Below, piece by piece: positions 16,818-25,021 of a DNA stretch of 61,559 nucleotides. The translations under genes and the position numbers were made by a program. The DNA is from Flavobacteriia bacterium (lineage in GTDB: Bacteria > Bacteroidota > Bacteroidia > Flavobacteriales_D > Crocinitomicaceae): NCBI GenBank assembly GCA_009924735.1, contig RFQZ01000012.1, positions 1 to 61,559 of the forward strand. The letters are read 5' to 3'. Within the stretch, counting starts at the first letter, position 1, and each line of letters opens with the position of its first letter. Under the pieces are notes generated by a model, which saw nothing but the letters and a program-made list of their open reading frames with translations, did no database searches and was not told the DNA's origin.

Positions 16818-18236
16818 CTAATCTACGTAACTTAATTTAAGCATATTGGAACCTCCCATATCTTCCAATGGAATGGAAGCAACGTTGATGACCAAGTCGC
16901 CGGGGATTAAATACCCTTGTTCTTTCATTAAGTCCTTGATGTCAGCAATGGTATGGTCAGTACTGATATGAGAATCGTAGAAAAAAGCTTTCACTCCCCA
17001 TAGAATATTCAATTGAGATAAAATGGACTTATTGCTGGTGAAAACATAAATTGCGGTATTCGGCCTTTGGGAAGAAATTTTGTAGGCTGTATAGCCAGAA
17101 AAGGACATGGTAATGATTGCTTTCGCATCCACTCTTTGTGAGAGCCTGCAAGCGTTGAAACAAATTGAATCGGTAATGAAACGCTCGTTGTTCGCATTGG
17201 GAAGTTCCTCTTTGTTGTAAATCCCATCGGTTTTTTCCATTTCCTCGATGATGTTTGACATCGTTTTGATAACCTCGATTGGATAATTTCCCACAGAAGT
17301 TTCTCCGGACAGCATCACGGCATCGGTACCATCCAAAACGGCATTGGCGACATCGTTTACTTCTGCCCTCGTAGGCGACATGTTGGTCATCATTGACTCC
17401 ATCATTTGGGTAGCAACGATTACTGGCTTGGCACTTTTAATGCATTTTTCAATGAGCATTTTCTGAATGATCGGAACCCTTTGGTAAGGAACTTCTACGC
17501 CTAAATCTCCTCGGGCGACCATGATTCCGTCGCTGACATGGATGATTTCGTCAATGCACTCCAGTGCTTCGGGTTTTTCAATTTTCGCGATGACCTTGGC
17601 CTTTCCGGCTTTCGCCAATATCTTTTCTTTCAATTCAATGATGTCCTCGGCATTTCTCACAAAGGAAAGTCCTACCCAATCAACGTCTTGTTCAAGGGCA
17701 AACGCCAGGTCAACGAGGTCCTTTTCAGTTAAGCAGGGCATCGATATTTTCGTGTTTGGAAAATTCACTCCCTTTTTTGAAGAAAGTATACCGCCTTGAA
17801 TCACTTTGCAAAGTATTTCATCGGTATGATTTGTTTCGATTACCTCTAAGCACAATTTACCGTCGTCCAATAGGATTCTTTCTCCGGTAGAAACATCCTT
17901 CGGCAAATCCTTGTAGTTGATGTTAAATAAATTCGCTGTACCTAAAATCGGTTCGGTCACAATGGTACAGTGGCTACCCACTTCCAACAGAACCCCATTG
18001 TTTTCCATTTCTCCCGTACGGATTTTTGGTCCTTGTAAATCTGCAAGAATCGCAACATTTGCATTGAGCGAGACATTTAATTCGCGGACGGTTTTAATCA
18101 CTTGTTGGTGAACTTCATGGCTGCCATGAGAGAAATTAATCCTGCAAACATTGAGTCCTGCAATCATCATTTCTTCTAATACTTTTTTATCCGTAGAGCT
18201 TGGGCCAATGGTGGCGACAATTTTAGTTTTATTCAT
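16818..18236 (-). CDS. pyk: pyruvate kinase
   Basis: A 472-residue glycolytic enzyme converting phosphoenolpyruvate and ADP to pyruvate and ATP. Seen: MNKTKIVATIGPSS at the start, the substrate/metal region KGVNFPNTKISMP, the active-site Lys motif VIAKIEKPEALECIDEI, the metal-binding MVARGDLGVEVP, and the B-to-A domain segment VIVATQMMESM with the conserved TRAEVNDVANAVLDGTDAVM. The C-terminal domain is complete (VINVASIP near the end). It follows the IPExxxVDY gene with a five-base gap, so they are one operon; gcvP downstream has its own promoter. Confidence 0.97.
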   Translation of the reverse strand: MNKTKIVATIGPSSTDKKVLEEMMIAGLNVCRINFSHGSHEVHQQVIKTVRELNVSLNANVAILADLQGPKIRTGEMENNGVLLEVGSHCTIVTEPILGTANLFNINYKDLPKDVSTGERILLDDGKLCLEVIETNHTDEILCKVIQGGILSSKKGVNFPNTKISMPCLTEKDLVDLAFALEQDVDWVGLSFVRNAEDIIELKEKILAKAGKAKVIAKIEKPEALECIDEIIHVSDGIMVARGDLGVEVPYQRVPIIQKMLIEKCIKSAKPVIVATQMMESMMTNMSPTRAEVNDVANAVLDGTDAVMLSGETSVGNYPIEVIKTMSNIIEEMEKTDGIYNKEELPNANNERFITDSICFNACRLSQRVDAKAIITMSFSGYTAYKISSQRPNTAIYVFTSNKSILSQLNILWGVKAFFYDSHISTDHTIADIKDLMKEQGYLIPGDLVINVASIPLEDMGGSNMLKLSYVD

Positions 18237-18241
18237 TTTTG

Positions 18242-18691
18242 TTATTGAAATTGTAAATATTCTGAAACTGAAAAATCGGCATCACTGTATTTGTAAGCGG
18301 CTATGATTTGACTCATGCTCCTTAAATCATTTACGATGGTATCTATTTCAGCCATTTGATTTTCCTTGAAAACGATGAGGTAATCCAATTGCGGATATTC
18401 CGAACACAAGACCTTGCCGTTTTGCTTGTTTTTTAATACGTAAAGGAGGGCACCCATGTCTTCGTCGGAAAAGGAATAATAATCGAAAACCTCAGTGTTG
18501 GCTCCTTTTTTAGTAGGAATGACCAACGGACTTGTGCAATGCTCGAGTTTCCAAGAAAACTTTTGATTTAACAACCAAGCGACGCGGTAATCATTTAAAC
18601 CAGAACACAAACCAATCACATCGAAATGCTCAGATTCATCTATAGTTAAAATGTATCTCCCATTTTTTTTCACGTAAACAAATGTATTCAA
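18242..18691 (-). CDS. IPExxxVDY-family protein
   Basis: A protein of about 149 residues. Matches to this Bacteroidota-specific family as I remember it: a start region FDVIGLCSGLNDYRVAWLLNQ, the signature-like EYPQLDYLIVF (the IPExxxVDY position) and an ending IIAAYKYSD. In Flavobacteriia it typically sits next to pyruvate kinase, as here (five bases upstream of pyk). Function unknown. The first codon given is TTG (18691); no ATG exists in frame upstream. A GTG at 18673 lies five bases after a perfect -7 box (TACATTTG) and would give the N-terminus VKKNGRYILTIDE, so it is a good alternative start. Confidence 0.75.
   Translation of the reverse strand: MNTFVYVKKNGRYILTIDESEHFDVIGLCSGLNDYRVAWLLNQKFSWKLEHCTSPLVIPTKKGANTEVFDYYSFSDEDMGALLYVLKNKQNGKVLCSEYPQLDYLIVFKENQMAEIDTIVNDLRSMSQIIAAYKYSDADFSVSEYLQFQ
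18679..18686 (-). promoter_or_regulatory. -7 box TACATTTG near the IPExxxVDY start
   Basis: TACATTTG on the minus strand, five bases before an in-frame GTG (18673). If used, the TTG at 18691 would not be transcribed and the protein would start at the GTG. Confidence 0.4.
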
Positions 18692-18803
18692 TTTCGATGG
18701 ATTGGTCGTAACCTTTCAAAGCGAGGATGTTATTCAATCGTTAAAAAACCATGATTTGAAAATAAATTCAGAAAATTAACAAGCGTGGAACTACATTAAT
18801 TTC

Positions 18804-18811
18804 TACCTTTG
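18804..18811 (+). promoter_or_regulatory. -7 box TACCTTTG
   Basis: A perfect TAnnTTTG match 18 bases before the ATG at 18830. No good -33 TTG is visible. Confidence 0.45.
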
Positions 18812-18829
18812 AACTTCATATTTTTACGA

Positions 18830-19534
18830 ATGAAACACCTTCTTTTTTTAGTTCTATTTACCCCTTTTATCGCTTTTTGTCAACCTGCAAAAATGGCTAA
18901 CAATGCGAATACGTATAAATGTATGTTTGGACTGGGTTGGTCGGCCATTGACGATGACGGAGACCCAAAGGCTCTTTTCAATGTGAAAGATTGGCAATAT
19001 GAGTTATTCCCAACACGGTTGATGTTTGATTATTATTTCTATAAAGGTTGGTCAGGTGAGGCAAGTGTAGGATTTACACGCTACAAAAGCGATCGATTGG
19101 TGAATGGGCAATTGGGCATGAAAGGTTTTTTCCTTTCCACAGATGTGAATTTAAAATACTCTTTTTATCGAATGTTGAATGAAGGGGTCATTGATCCATA
19201 CGTAATCATGGGCGCAGGGGTAAGCATGCGGAATTGTGACGACACCCTGGTTGGGAAAGTAACACCAACCATCAATGTCGGCGCTGGGGTTAATTTTTGG
19301 ATCAACAATGCCATTGGAATTCAAGTGCAATCATGCGGTAAAATTGGCCTGACTTCAGATTTGTTTGGGAATGCAGATTACTTTCAACACAGCATTGGAT
19401 TGGTGGTTCGTCTCGAATCGATTGGAGGTGACAGCGAAGGAACTTTTCAAAAGAAAAACCTTCACCTCGACATGAAGAAAAAGAAAATTAAAACACCCAA
19501 AAACAAACATCCCAAAGGGAAAGGAGACGCTTAG
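18830..19534 (+). CDS. outer-membrane beta-barrel protein (OmpA-type barrel)
   Basis: A 234-residue exported protein. ATG 18830 gives a good signal peptide (MKHLLFLVLFTPFIAFCQ). The mature part has eight-stranded-barrel features: YKCMFGLGWSAIDDDG, FDYYFYKGWSGEASVGFTRY, DVNLKYSFYRML, PTINVGAGVNFWINNAIGIQ and a final HSIGLVVRLES. After the barrel a very basic tail (residues about 210-234, rich in Lys: KKKKIKTPKNKHPKGKG) replaces the peptidoglycan-binding domain of OmpA. That tail could contact the wall or lipopolysaccharide. Its last four bases overlap the convergent gene. Specific function unknown. Confidence 0.75.
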   Translation: MKHLLFLVLFTPFIAFCQPAKMANNANTYKCMFGLGWSAIDDDGDPKALFNVKDWQYELFPTRLMFDYYFYKGWSGEASVGFTRYKSDRLVNGQLGMKGFFLSTDVNLKYSFYRMLNEGVIDPYVIMGAGVSMRNCDDTLVGKVTPTINVGAGVNFWINNAIGIQVQSCGKIGLTSDLFGNADYFQHSIGLVVRLESIGGDSEGTFQKKNLHLDMKKKKIKTPKNKHPKGKGDA

Positions 19535-19917
19535 TTCTCAATAACAATCCGCTTTGTGATTTCTTGGTTTTCTGTTCGCAGAATATAAAAGTATTTTCCG
19601 TTCGCTACCGAAACTGTATCAAACCTAAAAATGTGCCCCCCAGGTTCATACGCTTGGTTGCACAATTCAATTTCTACATCGTCTTCCCCTCGTAAAAACA
19701 AGGAAATGTTTCGCTTTTGTTCCGTGGTAAAATAAAAAGGAATTTCTCCAGAAGATACAGGGTTTTCAACTTCATAAAGCTCGCAAAACTTTTTGCTGTC
19801 AATGTTTTTTCGATTCAAAAAGCGCAGCAACCATCGGTAAAGAATGATGATAAGTAAAATCGCCAAGGTGATTTTTAAAAAATCAAGCCAAAATGCACTT
19901 CCCAATAATCTGTTCAT
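19531..19917 (-). CDS. small membrane protein of unknown function
   Basis: A 128-residue protein with one N-terminal membrane helix (about residues 13-33, FLKITLAILLIIILYRWLLR) and a soluble beta-rich domain (about 60-128: IPFYFTTEQKRNISLFLRGE, HIFRFDTVSVANGKYFYILR). The helix lacks a signal cleavage site, so it is probably an inner-membrane anchor. It follows the DUF493 gene by ten bases and is in its operon. I do not recognise the domain. It overlaps the convergent barrel gene by four bases. Confidence 0.7.
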   Translation of the reverse strand: MNRLLGSAFWLDFLKITLAILLIIILYRWLLRFLNRKNIDSKKFCELYEVENPVSSGEIPFYFTTEQKRNISLFLRGEDDVEIELCNQAYEPGGHIFRFDTVSVANGKYFYILRTENQEITKRIVIEN

Positions 19918-19927
19918 GTGTCCCTGT

Positions 19928-20191
19928 TTATAATGAAATTACCCCTTCAATCTTTGCCGCTAACTCGTAAATGGTGATGATCGCATCTACGTCCATCATG
20001 ACAACTTTTACACTCAAACTGGTGTAGTTTCCGTTTTTCGAAGGGTGCATGGTAAGCGCTGCATCCTCGTCAAATAAACCCGTGACCAAGGCTATCTTTG
20101 CAGAATCGCTGGGCATGATAAACTTAAATAAATAGACATTTGGCCATTCTTGTAGCAGCAATTGTTCCTTAAGTCGATCAAAGGTTTCCAT
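19928..20191 (-). CDS. DUF493 (YbeD-like) family protein
   Basis: An 87-residue cytoplasmic protein. I chose ATG 20191 (METFDRLKEQLLLQEWPNVY), the usual DUF493 start. The longer frame from 20242 would add 17 hydrophobic residues and run through the promoter. The fold signature of the YbeD family is visible: FKFIMPSDS, KNGNYTSLSVKVVMMDVDAI and an alpha/beta ferredoxin-like pattern. The biochemical role of the family is unsettled. A perfect -7 box (TACCTTTG) lies exactly four bases before the ATG. Confidence 0.82.
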   Translation of the reverse strand: METFDRLKEQLLLQEWPNVYLFKFIMPSDSAKIALVTGLFDEDAALTMHPSKNGNYTSLSVKVVMMDVDAIITIYELAAKIEGVISL

Positions 20192-20195
20192 GGTA

Positions 20196-20203
20196 CAAAG
20201 GTA
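20196..20203 (-). promoter_or_regulatory. -7 box TACCTTTG, leaderless spacing
   Basis: Minus strand TACCTTTG, then TACC, then the ATG of the DUF493 gene (20191). With a start point about five bases after the box the mRNA would begin at the start codon. Confidence 0.6.
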
Positions 20204-20283
20204 AAGTTTAAAAAGAAAAAGTATGCGAATAAATATTTTCAAAGTTTCCAGATCTGATCAATCCCCGATTCAGGTATCTGATG

Positions 20284-20291
20284 TATTTTTG
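20284..20291 (+). promoter_or_regulatory. -7 box TATTTTTG, leaderless spacing
   Basis: TATTTTTG followed by CGTC and then GTG (20296). The box lies inside the longer reading frame that begins at ATG 20281, which argues against that ATG as the start. Confidence 0.6.
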
Positions 20292-20295
20292 CGTC

Positions 20296-22737
20296 GTGAA
20301 ATTCATTGTTTTTATTACCATTGTATTTTTTGGCATCCAAGTCCATTCGCAATGGGAGTTGCCCGCGCATTTTGCCAAAGATAAAATCCAGTTAGATGGT
20401 AAATTGGATGAGAAGGACTGGGCGCTTGCGAAACCAAGCGATGTCGAATTCACCACCATTCGTCCAATTCCTGCATTGAAAAGCAAACGCAAAACCGAAG
20501 TAAAATTCCTTTTTAATAACGAAGCCATCTACATTGCAGCCGTATGCTATGACCAAAAGGATTCCATTTCTAAGGTATTCACAGTTCGTGACGATTACAG
20601 TCCCAATGCAGACTTATTTTCCATTTACCTCGACACCTACAACGACCATCAAAATGGTTTTTATTTTGGCGTAACCAGCCAAGGGGTGCAATTGGATGCG
20701 AAAATATTTAACGGAGATTTTAGCGATCAACTGAACCTGGTTTGGAACAGTAAGGTTGTAAAAACGGACGAAGCTTGGGTGGTGGAAATCTGTATTCCCT
20801 ATTCCGCAATTCGATTTCCTAAAAAGGACGTGCAGCAATGGAATGTCAATTTTTCACGCCAAATTGCACGTTACCGCGAGGAATCTACTTGGTTTCCCGT
20901 TAATCCTGATTTTGAGAATTACTTGGTCCACAGTGGAAAAGTTGTTGGCGTAAAAGAAATATATCCCCCCTTGAGGCTGGGATTGATACCCTATGTTTCA
21001 ACTTATTTGAACAAAAACAAAAACATGCCAATGTCGAAGTCGCTGTTCGGAGGAATGGACATTAAGTACGGAATCAATGAATCATTTACCCTTGACGTGA
21101 CTTTGGTTCCGGATTTTGGACAAGTCATTTATGACAATCAAGTTTTGAATACCTCACCCTTCGAAATTCAGTTTAATGAGAACAGGCAGTTTTTTACCGA
21201 GGGAATGGAACTCTTTAACAAGTCAGGAATTTTTTATTCAAGAAGGATAGGGATTCAAGCCCCCTGGGAAGTACTTCAAACCAATTTGAAGGAGAATGAA
21301 ATCATCGCAAGCATACCCGGAACGGCTCAATTGTATAACGCAACAAAATTTTCGGGCCGCACGAAAAAAGGATTGGGCATTGGGGTTTTCAATGCTTTGT
21401 CAGCGCCAAATGTGGCTACGGCATACAACACAACCAACGACAGCAGCCGAACCTTCACTGCCTCGCCATTGACCAATTTTAATGCAGTGGTTTTTGACCA
21501 AAACCTTCGGAACAATAGTTCTGTGACCCTTACCAATACAAATGTGATCAGACAAGGTGCCTTTTATGACGCGAACGTTACCTCCTTTAATTCCAACCTG
21601 AATTCAAAGGGAAACAAGTTCTTCCTCAATACCAAAGCTACTTTGTCGCAGAAACTTTATCCCCAGCTGAATGAAATGGGTTTTAACTATGGCATCGGTG
21701 CAGGGAAACAACGAGGCAATTTCGTTTTTAATGGAAATGTTTTTGTAGAAAATGATACGTACGATCCAAATGACCTTGGCTTCAACCCAATGAACAACAG
21801 AAAAGTAGCAACGGCTTATGTGGCCTATCGCTATTACAAGCCCTTTTGGAAAATAACCAAATGCAATACCAATGTGTCACTCTCCTACAATCGATTGTAC
21901 AATCCAGATGTGTACACCAGTGCTTCCGTTGAATGGTCCGCGTTCGCAATGACAAAAAAATTCCACGCTTTTGGACTCAATGCCTATTCTGCATTTACCA
22001 AGAGTTACGATTATTTCGAGCCAAGAACTTGGGGCTACTTTTACTTAGTCCCTCGTTGGTCGGGCTTTGGCGGTTGGATTTCAACCAACTACCAGAAGAA
22101 ACTGGCTTTAGACATTAATGCCTCCTTCACCACCTATGAAAATTATTCCGATTGGAACGTTTACAATCTTGCGCTGAGCCCCAGAATTCGAGTTTCTAAG
22201 AAGTGCCTTTTGATTTATAATTGGAACATAGAAAGCACCCGAAACGACATCGGATATGCCTATCAATTTGGTACACCCGTAGATACCATCCAAGGGATTT
22301 TGTTTGGAAAAAGAAACCGAGACAACCTTACCCAATTGATCGAATTGAATTATACCCTTACCAATCGCATGAACATTTCCTTAAGAACACGCCATTATTG
22401 GTCTGTGTTAAAGTACGAGGATTTTTACACCCTAAATCAAAACGGAACCTTGGAAGCCAATCCCACCTTAGGACTGGATGGGCAGGGCATTTCTGCATTC
22501 AATTTAAATTACAATGCCATTACGGTTGATCTTGCGTATCGATGGGTGTTTCTGCCTGGAAGTGAATTGAGTTTGGTATGGAAAAGTGCGGTGTTTTCCT
22601 CCGTAAAAGAGGTCACTTCGAACTATTTTCAAAACCTTGACAACACCCTAAACCTGGGCATGAACAATGGGCTTTCAATAAAAGTTTTGTATTGGTTAGA
22701 CGCACAAAGCGTAAAGAAAATCAGAAGAAAATCCTAA
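20296..22737 (+). CDS. DUF5916 protein with CBM9-like N-terminal domain
   Basis: About 813 residues. I prefer the GTG at 20296: it gives a textbook signal peptide (M/VKFIVFITIVFFGIQVHSQ, with Lys at position 2) and sits four bases after a -7 box. The ATG at 20281 would precede it with MYFCV. Residues about 30-210 form a carbohydrate-binding family 9-like domain (IQLDGKLDEKDWALA, VKFLFNNEAIYIAAVCYD, VVEICIPYSAIRFP). The remainder (215-813) is the DUF5916 barrel-like region (FNENRQFFTEGMELFNKSGI, FYSRRIG). Members are large exported, probably outer-membrane proteins of Bacteroidota; the substrate is unknown. Divergent from the DUF493 gene. Confidence 0.85.
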   Translation: MKFIVFITIVFFGIQVHSQWELPAHFAKDKIQLDGKLDEKDWALAKPSDVEFTTIRPIPALKSKRKTEVKFLFNNEAIYIAAVCYDQKDSISKVFTVRDDYSPNADLFSIYLDTYNDHQNGFYFGVTSQGVQLDAKIFNGDFSDQLNLVWNSKVVKTDEAWVVEICIPYSAIRFPKKDVQQWNVNFSRQIARYREESTWFPVNPDFENYLVHSGKVVGVKEIYPPLRLGLIPYVSTYLNKNKNMPMSKSLFGGMDIKYGINESFTLDVTLVPDFGQVIYDNQVLNTSPFEIQFNENRQFFTEGMELFNKSGIFYSRRIGIQAPWEVLQTNLKENEIIASIPGTAQLYNATKFSGRTKKGLGIGVFNALSAPNVATAYNTTNDSSRTFTASPLTNFNAVVFDQNLRNNSSVTLTNTNVIRQGAFYDANVTSFNSNLNSKGNKFFLNTKATLSQKLYPQLNEMGFNYGIGAGKQRGNFVFNGNVFVENDTYDPNDLGFNPMNNRKVATAYVAYRYYKPFWKITKCNTNVSLSYNRLYNPDVYTSASVEWSAFAMTKKFHAFGLNAYSAFTKSYDYFEPRTWGYFYLVPRWSGFGGWISTNYQKKLALDINASFTTYENYSDWNVYNLALSPRIRVSKKCLLIYNWNIESTRNDIGYAYQFGTPVDTIQGILFGKRNRDNLTQLIELNYTLTNRMNISLRTRHYWSVLKYEDFYTLNQNGTLEANPTLGLDGQGISAFNLNYNAITVDLAYRWVFLPGSELSLVWKSAVFSSVKEVTSNYFQNLDNTLNLGMNNGLSIKVLYWLDAQSVKKIRRKS

Positions 22738-22746
22738 GATTGATCC

Positions 22747-23436
22747 TTAGTTGTTAAGTTCCTTTGTAAACTGAAACAGCCATTCGTACATCTCATCGGT
22801 CCTAAAGATTCTTTCCAAATCTCCGTGGTCTGCGCCTTTTAAAGGTGTGTAAATCAGGTTTTCTCCCCCATTGCAATTTTTGATGGCACGAACGATTTTT
22901 TCGGATTCTGAAATGGGAACCGCCGTATCCAATGTACCATGTTGAATCCACAAAGGAACCGTTGCCAAATTACAACCGTCTTTAACATTTCCGCCCCCAC
23001 ACAAGGCTACCGCTGCCGTAACCAATTCTGGATAAGCACCCGCAAAATTAAGCGTACCATACCCCCCCATGCTCATTCCCGCAACATACACGCGGTTCGT
23101 ATCCGTGTTGAAGTTCCGTTGTACAAACTGAAGTACGCTTAAGATCTTCTCAGGACTCCAACCATTATTCGTTTGGGGTGCGACCACGATGGCAGGAATT
23201 TTTCGCCCTTTCTCGATTTCGGAAATGATTCCATAGCGTTTTACACGGTTTAAATCCGTTCCAGATAAACTCTTTCCGTGAAGAAAAATCAATACAGGAG
23301 GTTTGGTTTTTAAAATGCTATCAGAAGGCAAGTGCAACCAAAAAGCATAATCTGCTTGGCTATAAATGGGTTTCAGTTGAGCGTACGTACTAAGGTTTGA
23401 AAGGAACAAAAGGACTAAAATCAAGATTTTTTTCAT
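22747..23436 (-). CDS. secreted alpha/beta-hydrolase (esterase/phospholipase type)
   Basis: A 229-residue protein with signal peptide MKKILILVLLFLSNLSTYAQ. The alpha/beta-hydrolase features are complete: oxyanion region PPVLIFLHGKSLSG, nucleophile elbow GMSMGGYG, the acid loop WIQHGTLDTAVP, and the catalytic His in GADHGDLERIF. It resembles the carboxylesterase/prolyl-oligopeptidase-like group, often attached to feruloyl-esterase-type enzymes, so it should act on ester substrates in the periplasm or outside. It stands alone between the convergent DUF5916 gene and the dciA-like gene. It has a perfect promoter with leaderless spacing. Confidence 0.85.
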   Translation of the reverse strand: MKKILILVLLFLSNLSTYAQLKPIYSQADYAFWLHLPSDSILKTKPPVLIFLHGKSLSGTDLNRVKRYGIISEIEKGRKIPAIVVAPQTNNGWSPEKILSVLQFVQRNFNTDTNRVYVAGMSMGGYGTLNFAGAYPELVTAAVALCGGGNVKDGCNLATVPLWIQHGTLDTAVPISESEKIVRAIKNCNGGENLIYTPLKGADHGDLERIFRTDEMYEWLFQFTKELNN

Positions 23437-23440
23437 GCGG

Positions 23441-23472
23441 CAAAACTAAGGAATGATATCTGCTGTGGCAAA
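23441..23472 (-). promoter_or_regulatory. promoter of the secreted hydrolase, leaderless spacing
   Basis: Minus strand TTTG (23472-23469), a 20-base spacer, TAGTTTTG (23448-23441), then CCGC and the ATG (23436). It has both promoter parts at consensus spacing and is the best example of the four-base pattern. Confidence 0.7.
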
Positions 23473-23496
23473 TGCAAAAGGGTTGTTAACACTTTT

Positions 23497-23811
23497 TTAG
23501 GAAAACCAAATGTCTGTAATCAGTTCCTTTCCAGCATGTTGATTGATGCGTTCAAGGATGATTTGCTTACCATTGTAAAGTTCTTCTCGCATCACCGAAG
23601 AGTCCATTTCAAGGTGTAAAGTGTTTCCTTTTATGTATATATTTTTGGTTCTTCGTGCTACCGCAATGCCCATCAGTTCTGGCCATGCGTTGATCACATC
23701 CATCTCCTTCATTTTCCCTTCTAAATTATAAACTTTGAATAACCGGTCTATGATTTCTGCCAATGGCTGGCTGTCAGAGGTTCGCTTAAATTCTTCTATT
23801 TTCTTATTCAT
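23497..23811 (-). CDS. DUF721 / DciA-like protein
   Basis: A 104-residue protein from ATG 23811 (MNKKIEEFKRTSDSQPLAEI). The DUF721 core is recognisable: VINAWPELMGIAVARRTKNI, then YIKGNTLHLEMDSSVMREEL and the final INQHAGKELITDIWF. DUF721 includes DciA, the ancestral loader of the replicative helicase DnaB, so a role at DNA replication is likely; in Bacteroidota the members are short versions. It overlaps the end of recF by eight bases, a common arrangement that keeps both in one replication/repair operon. Confidence 0.85.
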   Translation of the reverse strand: MNKKIEEFKRTSDSQPLAEIIDRLFKVYNLEGKMKEMDVINAWPELMGIAVARRTKNIYIKGNTLHLEMDSSVMREELYNGKQIILERINQHAGKELITDIWFS

Positions 23812-24907
23812 GAGGGATTGGAAGGGAGTGAATATCAAAAATACGAAATTCTGCGTTCCGTTCCTTAAAAATAAGTTCGAGTCTTTCACTTTCAGTGTCC
23901 GTAATGATTACTTGCCCAAAAAAATCACTGGAGACCAAATCTATCAATTTCAAAATGCGCGTGGAATCCAATTTGTCAAAGATGTCGTCCAACAACAAAA
24001 CCGGTTTTTGGTTGCAAATTTCAGCGATGTATTCATATTGTGCCAAACGCAAAGCAATTACATAGGATTTTTGCTGCCCCTGTGATCCATATTTCTTTAC
24101 TGGATTTCCATTCAAGGAAAATAATAAATCGTCCTTATGAATTCCTACGGTACTGTACTGATAAGCCAAATCTTTTCTTAGGTTGGATTGAAGCAACGAA
24201 GTAAAAGCCCCTTTGCCAAAGTCTGAACGATAGACCATTTGCACCGTCTCGGTTTCAGCGCCAATGGTTTGATAGTATTTTTCGAAAATGGGAATGAAGG
24301 AATCAACGAAAACAAGCCTTCTTTCATAGATTTTTTCTCCAAGCTGCTCCATCGGGGCATCCCAAATTTCAAGTTCAGAGGTGTTTTGATTCCCAAGGTG
24401 AATTTGTTTTAACAAAGCGTTTCTCTGCTCCACCACTCGGTTGTAATTCATTAAATTTTCAAGATATTTCTTGTCAATCTGTGAGATAATCCCATCCATC
24501 CACTTTCTACGCATTTCGCTCCCTTCCGCTATCAAATCGCCGTCATAAGGAGAAATGAATACCACGGGATACAAGCCTATGTGATCCGCCAATTTTTCAT
24601 ATTCTACTTTGTTTCGCTTGAATACTTTTTTAGCGCCAGCTTTCACAGAACACAATACGGTTGATGAATCTTTTTCGTGTTTAAATTTTCCCTGAATGCT
24701 GAAAAATCCGCTGTCAAATCGGATGTTGTGCTTATCCACCCCATTGATATAGGATTTACACATGCTTAAATAATACACGGCATCCAAGACATTTGTCTTT
24801 CCAACGCCGTTTTTACCAACCAACGCATTTATTTTGGGACAAAATTCCAACTCCAAATTTTCGTGGTTCTTGAAATTTAAAAGATTGAGTTTGGAAAGGT
24901 ATTGCAT
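23804..24907 (-). CDS. recF: DNA replication and repair protein RecF
   Basis: A 367-residue SMC-like ATPase that loads RecA at gaps. Seen: LNLLNFKNHENLELEFCPKI at the start, Walker A VGKNGVGKTN (about residues 30-39), the signature region YGSQGQQKSYVIALRLAQYE (about 285-304), and Walker B PVLLLDDIFDKLD (about 317-329). Length is normal. A -7 box (TAATTTTG, 24922-24915) lies seven bases before the ATG. The dciA-like gene follows with an eight-base overlap. Cytoplasmic, nucleoid-associated. Confidence 0.97.
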   Translation of the reverse strand: MQYLSKLNLLNFKNHENLELEFCPKINALVGKNGVGKTNVLDAVYYLSMCKSYINGVDKHNIRFDSGFFSIQGKFKHEKDSSTVLCSVKAGAKKVFKRNKVEYEKLADHIGLYPVVFISPYDGDLIAEGSEMRRKWMDGIISQIDKKYLENLMNYNRVVEQRNALLKQIHLGNQNTSELEIWDAPMEQLGEKIYERRLVFVDSFIPIFEKYYQTIGAETETVQMVYRSDFGKGAFTSLLQSNLRKDLAYQYSTVGIHKDDLLFSLNGNPVKKYGSQGQQKSYVIALRLAQYEYIAEICNQKPVLLLDDIFDKLDSTRILKLIDLVSSDFFGQVIITDTESERLELIFKERNAEFRIFDIHSLPIPHE

Positions 24908-24914
24908 CGTCCTA

Positions 24915-24922
24915 CAAAATTA
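24915..24922 (-). promoter_or_regulatory. -7 box TAATTTTG of recF
   Basis: A perfect TAnnTTTG match seven bases before the recF ATG; no clear -33 element. It predicts a very short leader. Confidence 0.5.
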
Positions 24923-24998
24923 ATTTTTATTGCGCTTGTTTTGTCTTTTTGATGGCTTTTCCCAATCACAAGGATAACTTAGGTTGTTGCTTTTATTT

Positions 24999-25006
24999 TA
25001 ACTTTG
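24999..25006 (+). promoter_or_regulatory. -7 box TAACTTTG of pruA
   Basis: A perfect TAnnTTTG match 15 bases before the ATG at 25022. It overlaps the in-frame TTG at 25004, which therefore is not the start. Confidence 0.5.
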
Positions 25007-25021
25007 TCCAAACTTAAGCCC

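Noticed and set aside
22733-22750. CTAAG/CTTAG inverted repeat between the DUF5916 and hydrolase genes
   Set aside because: Only five base pairs and no T-run on either strand.
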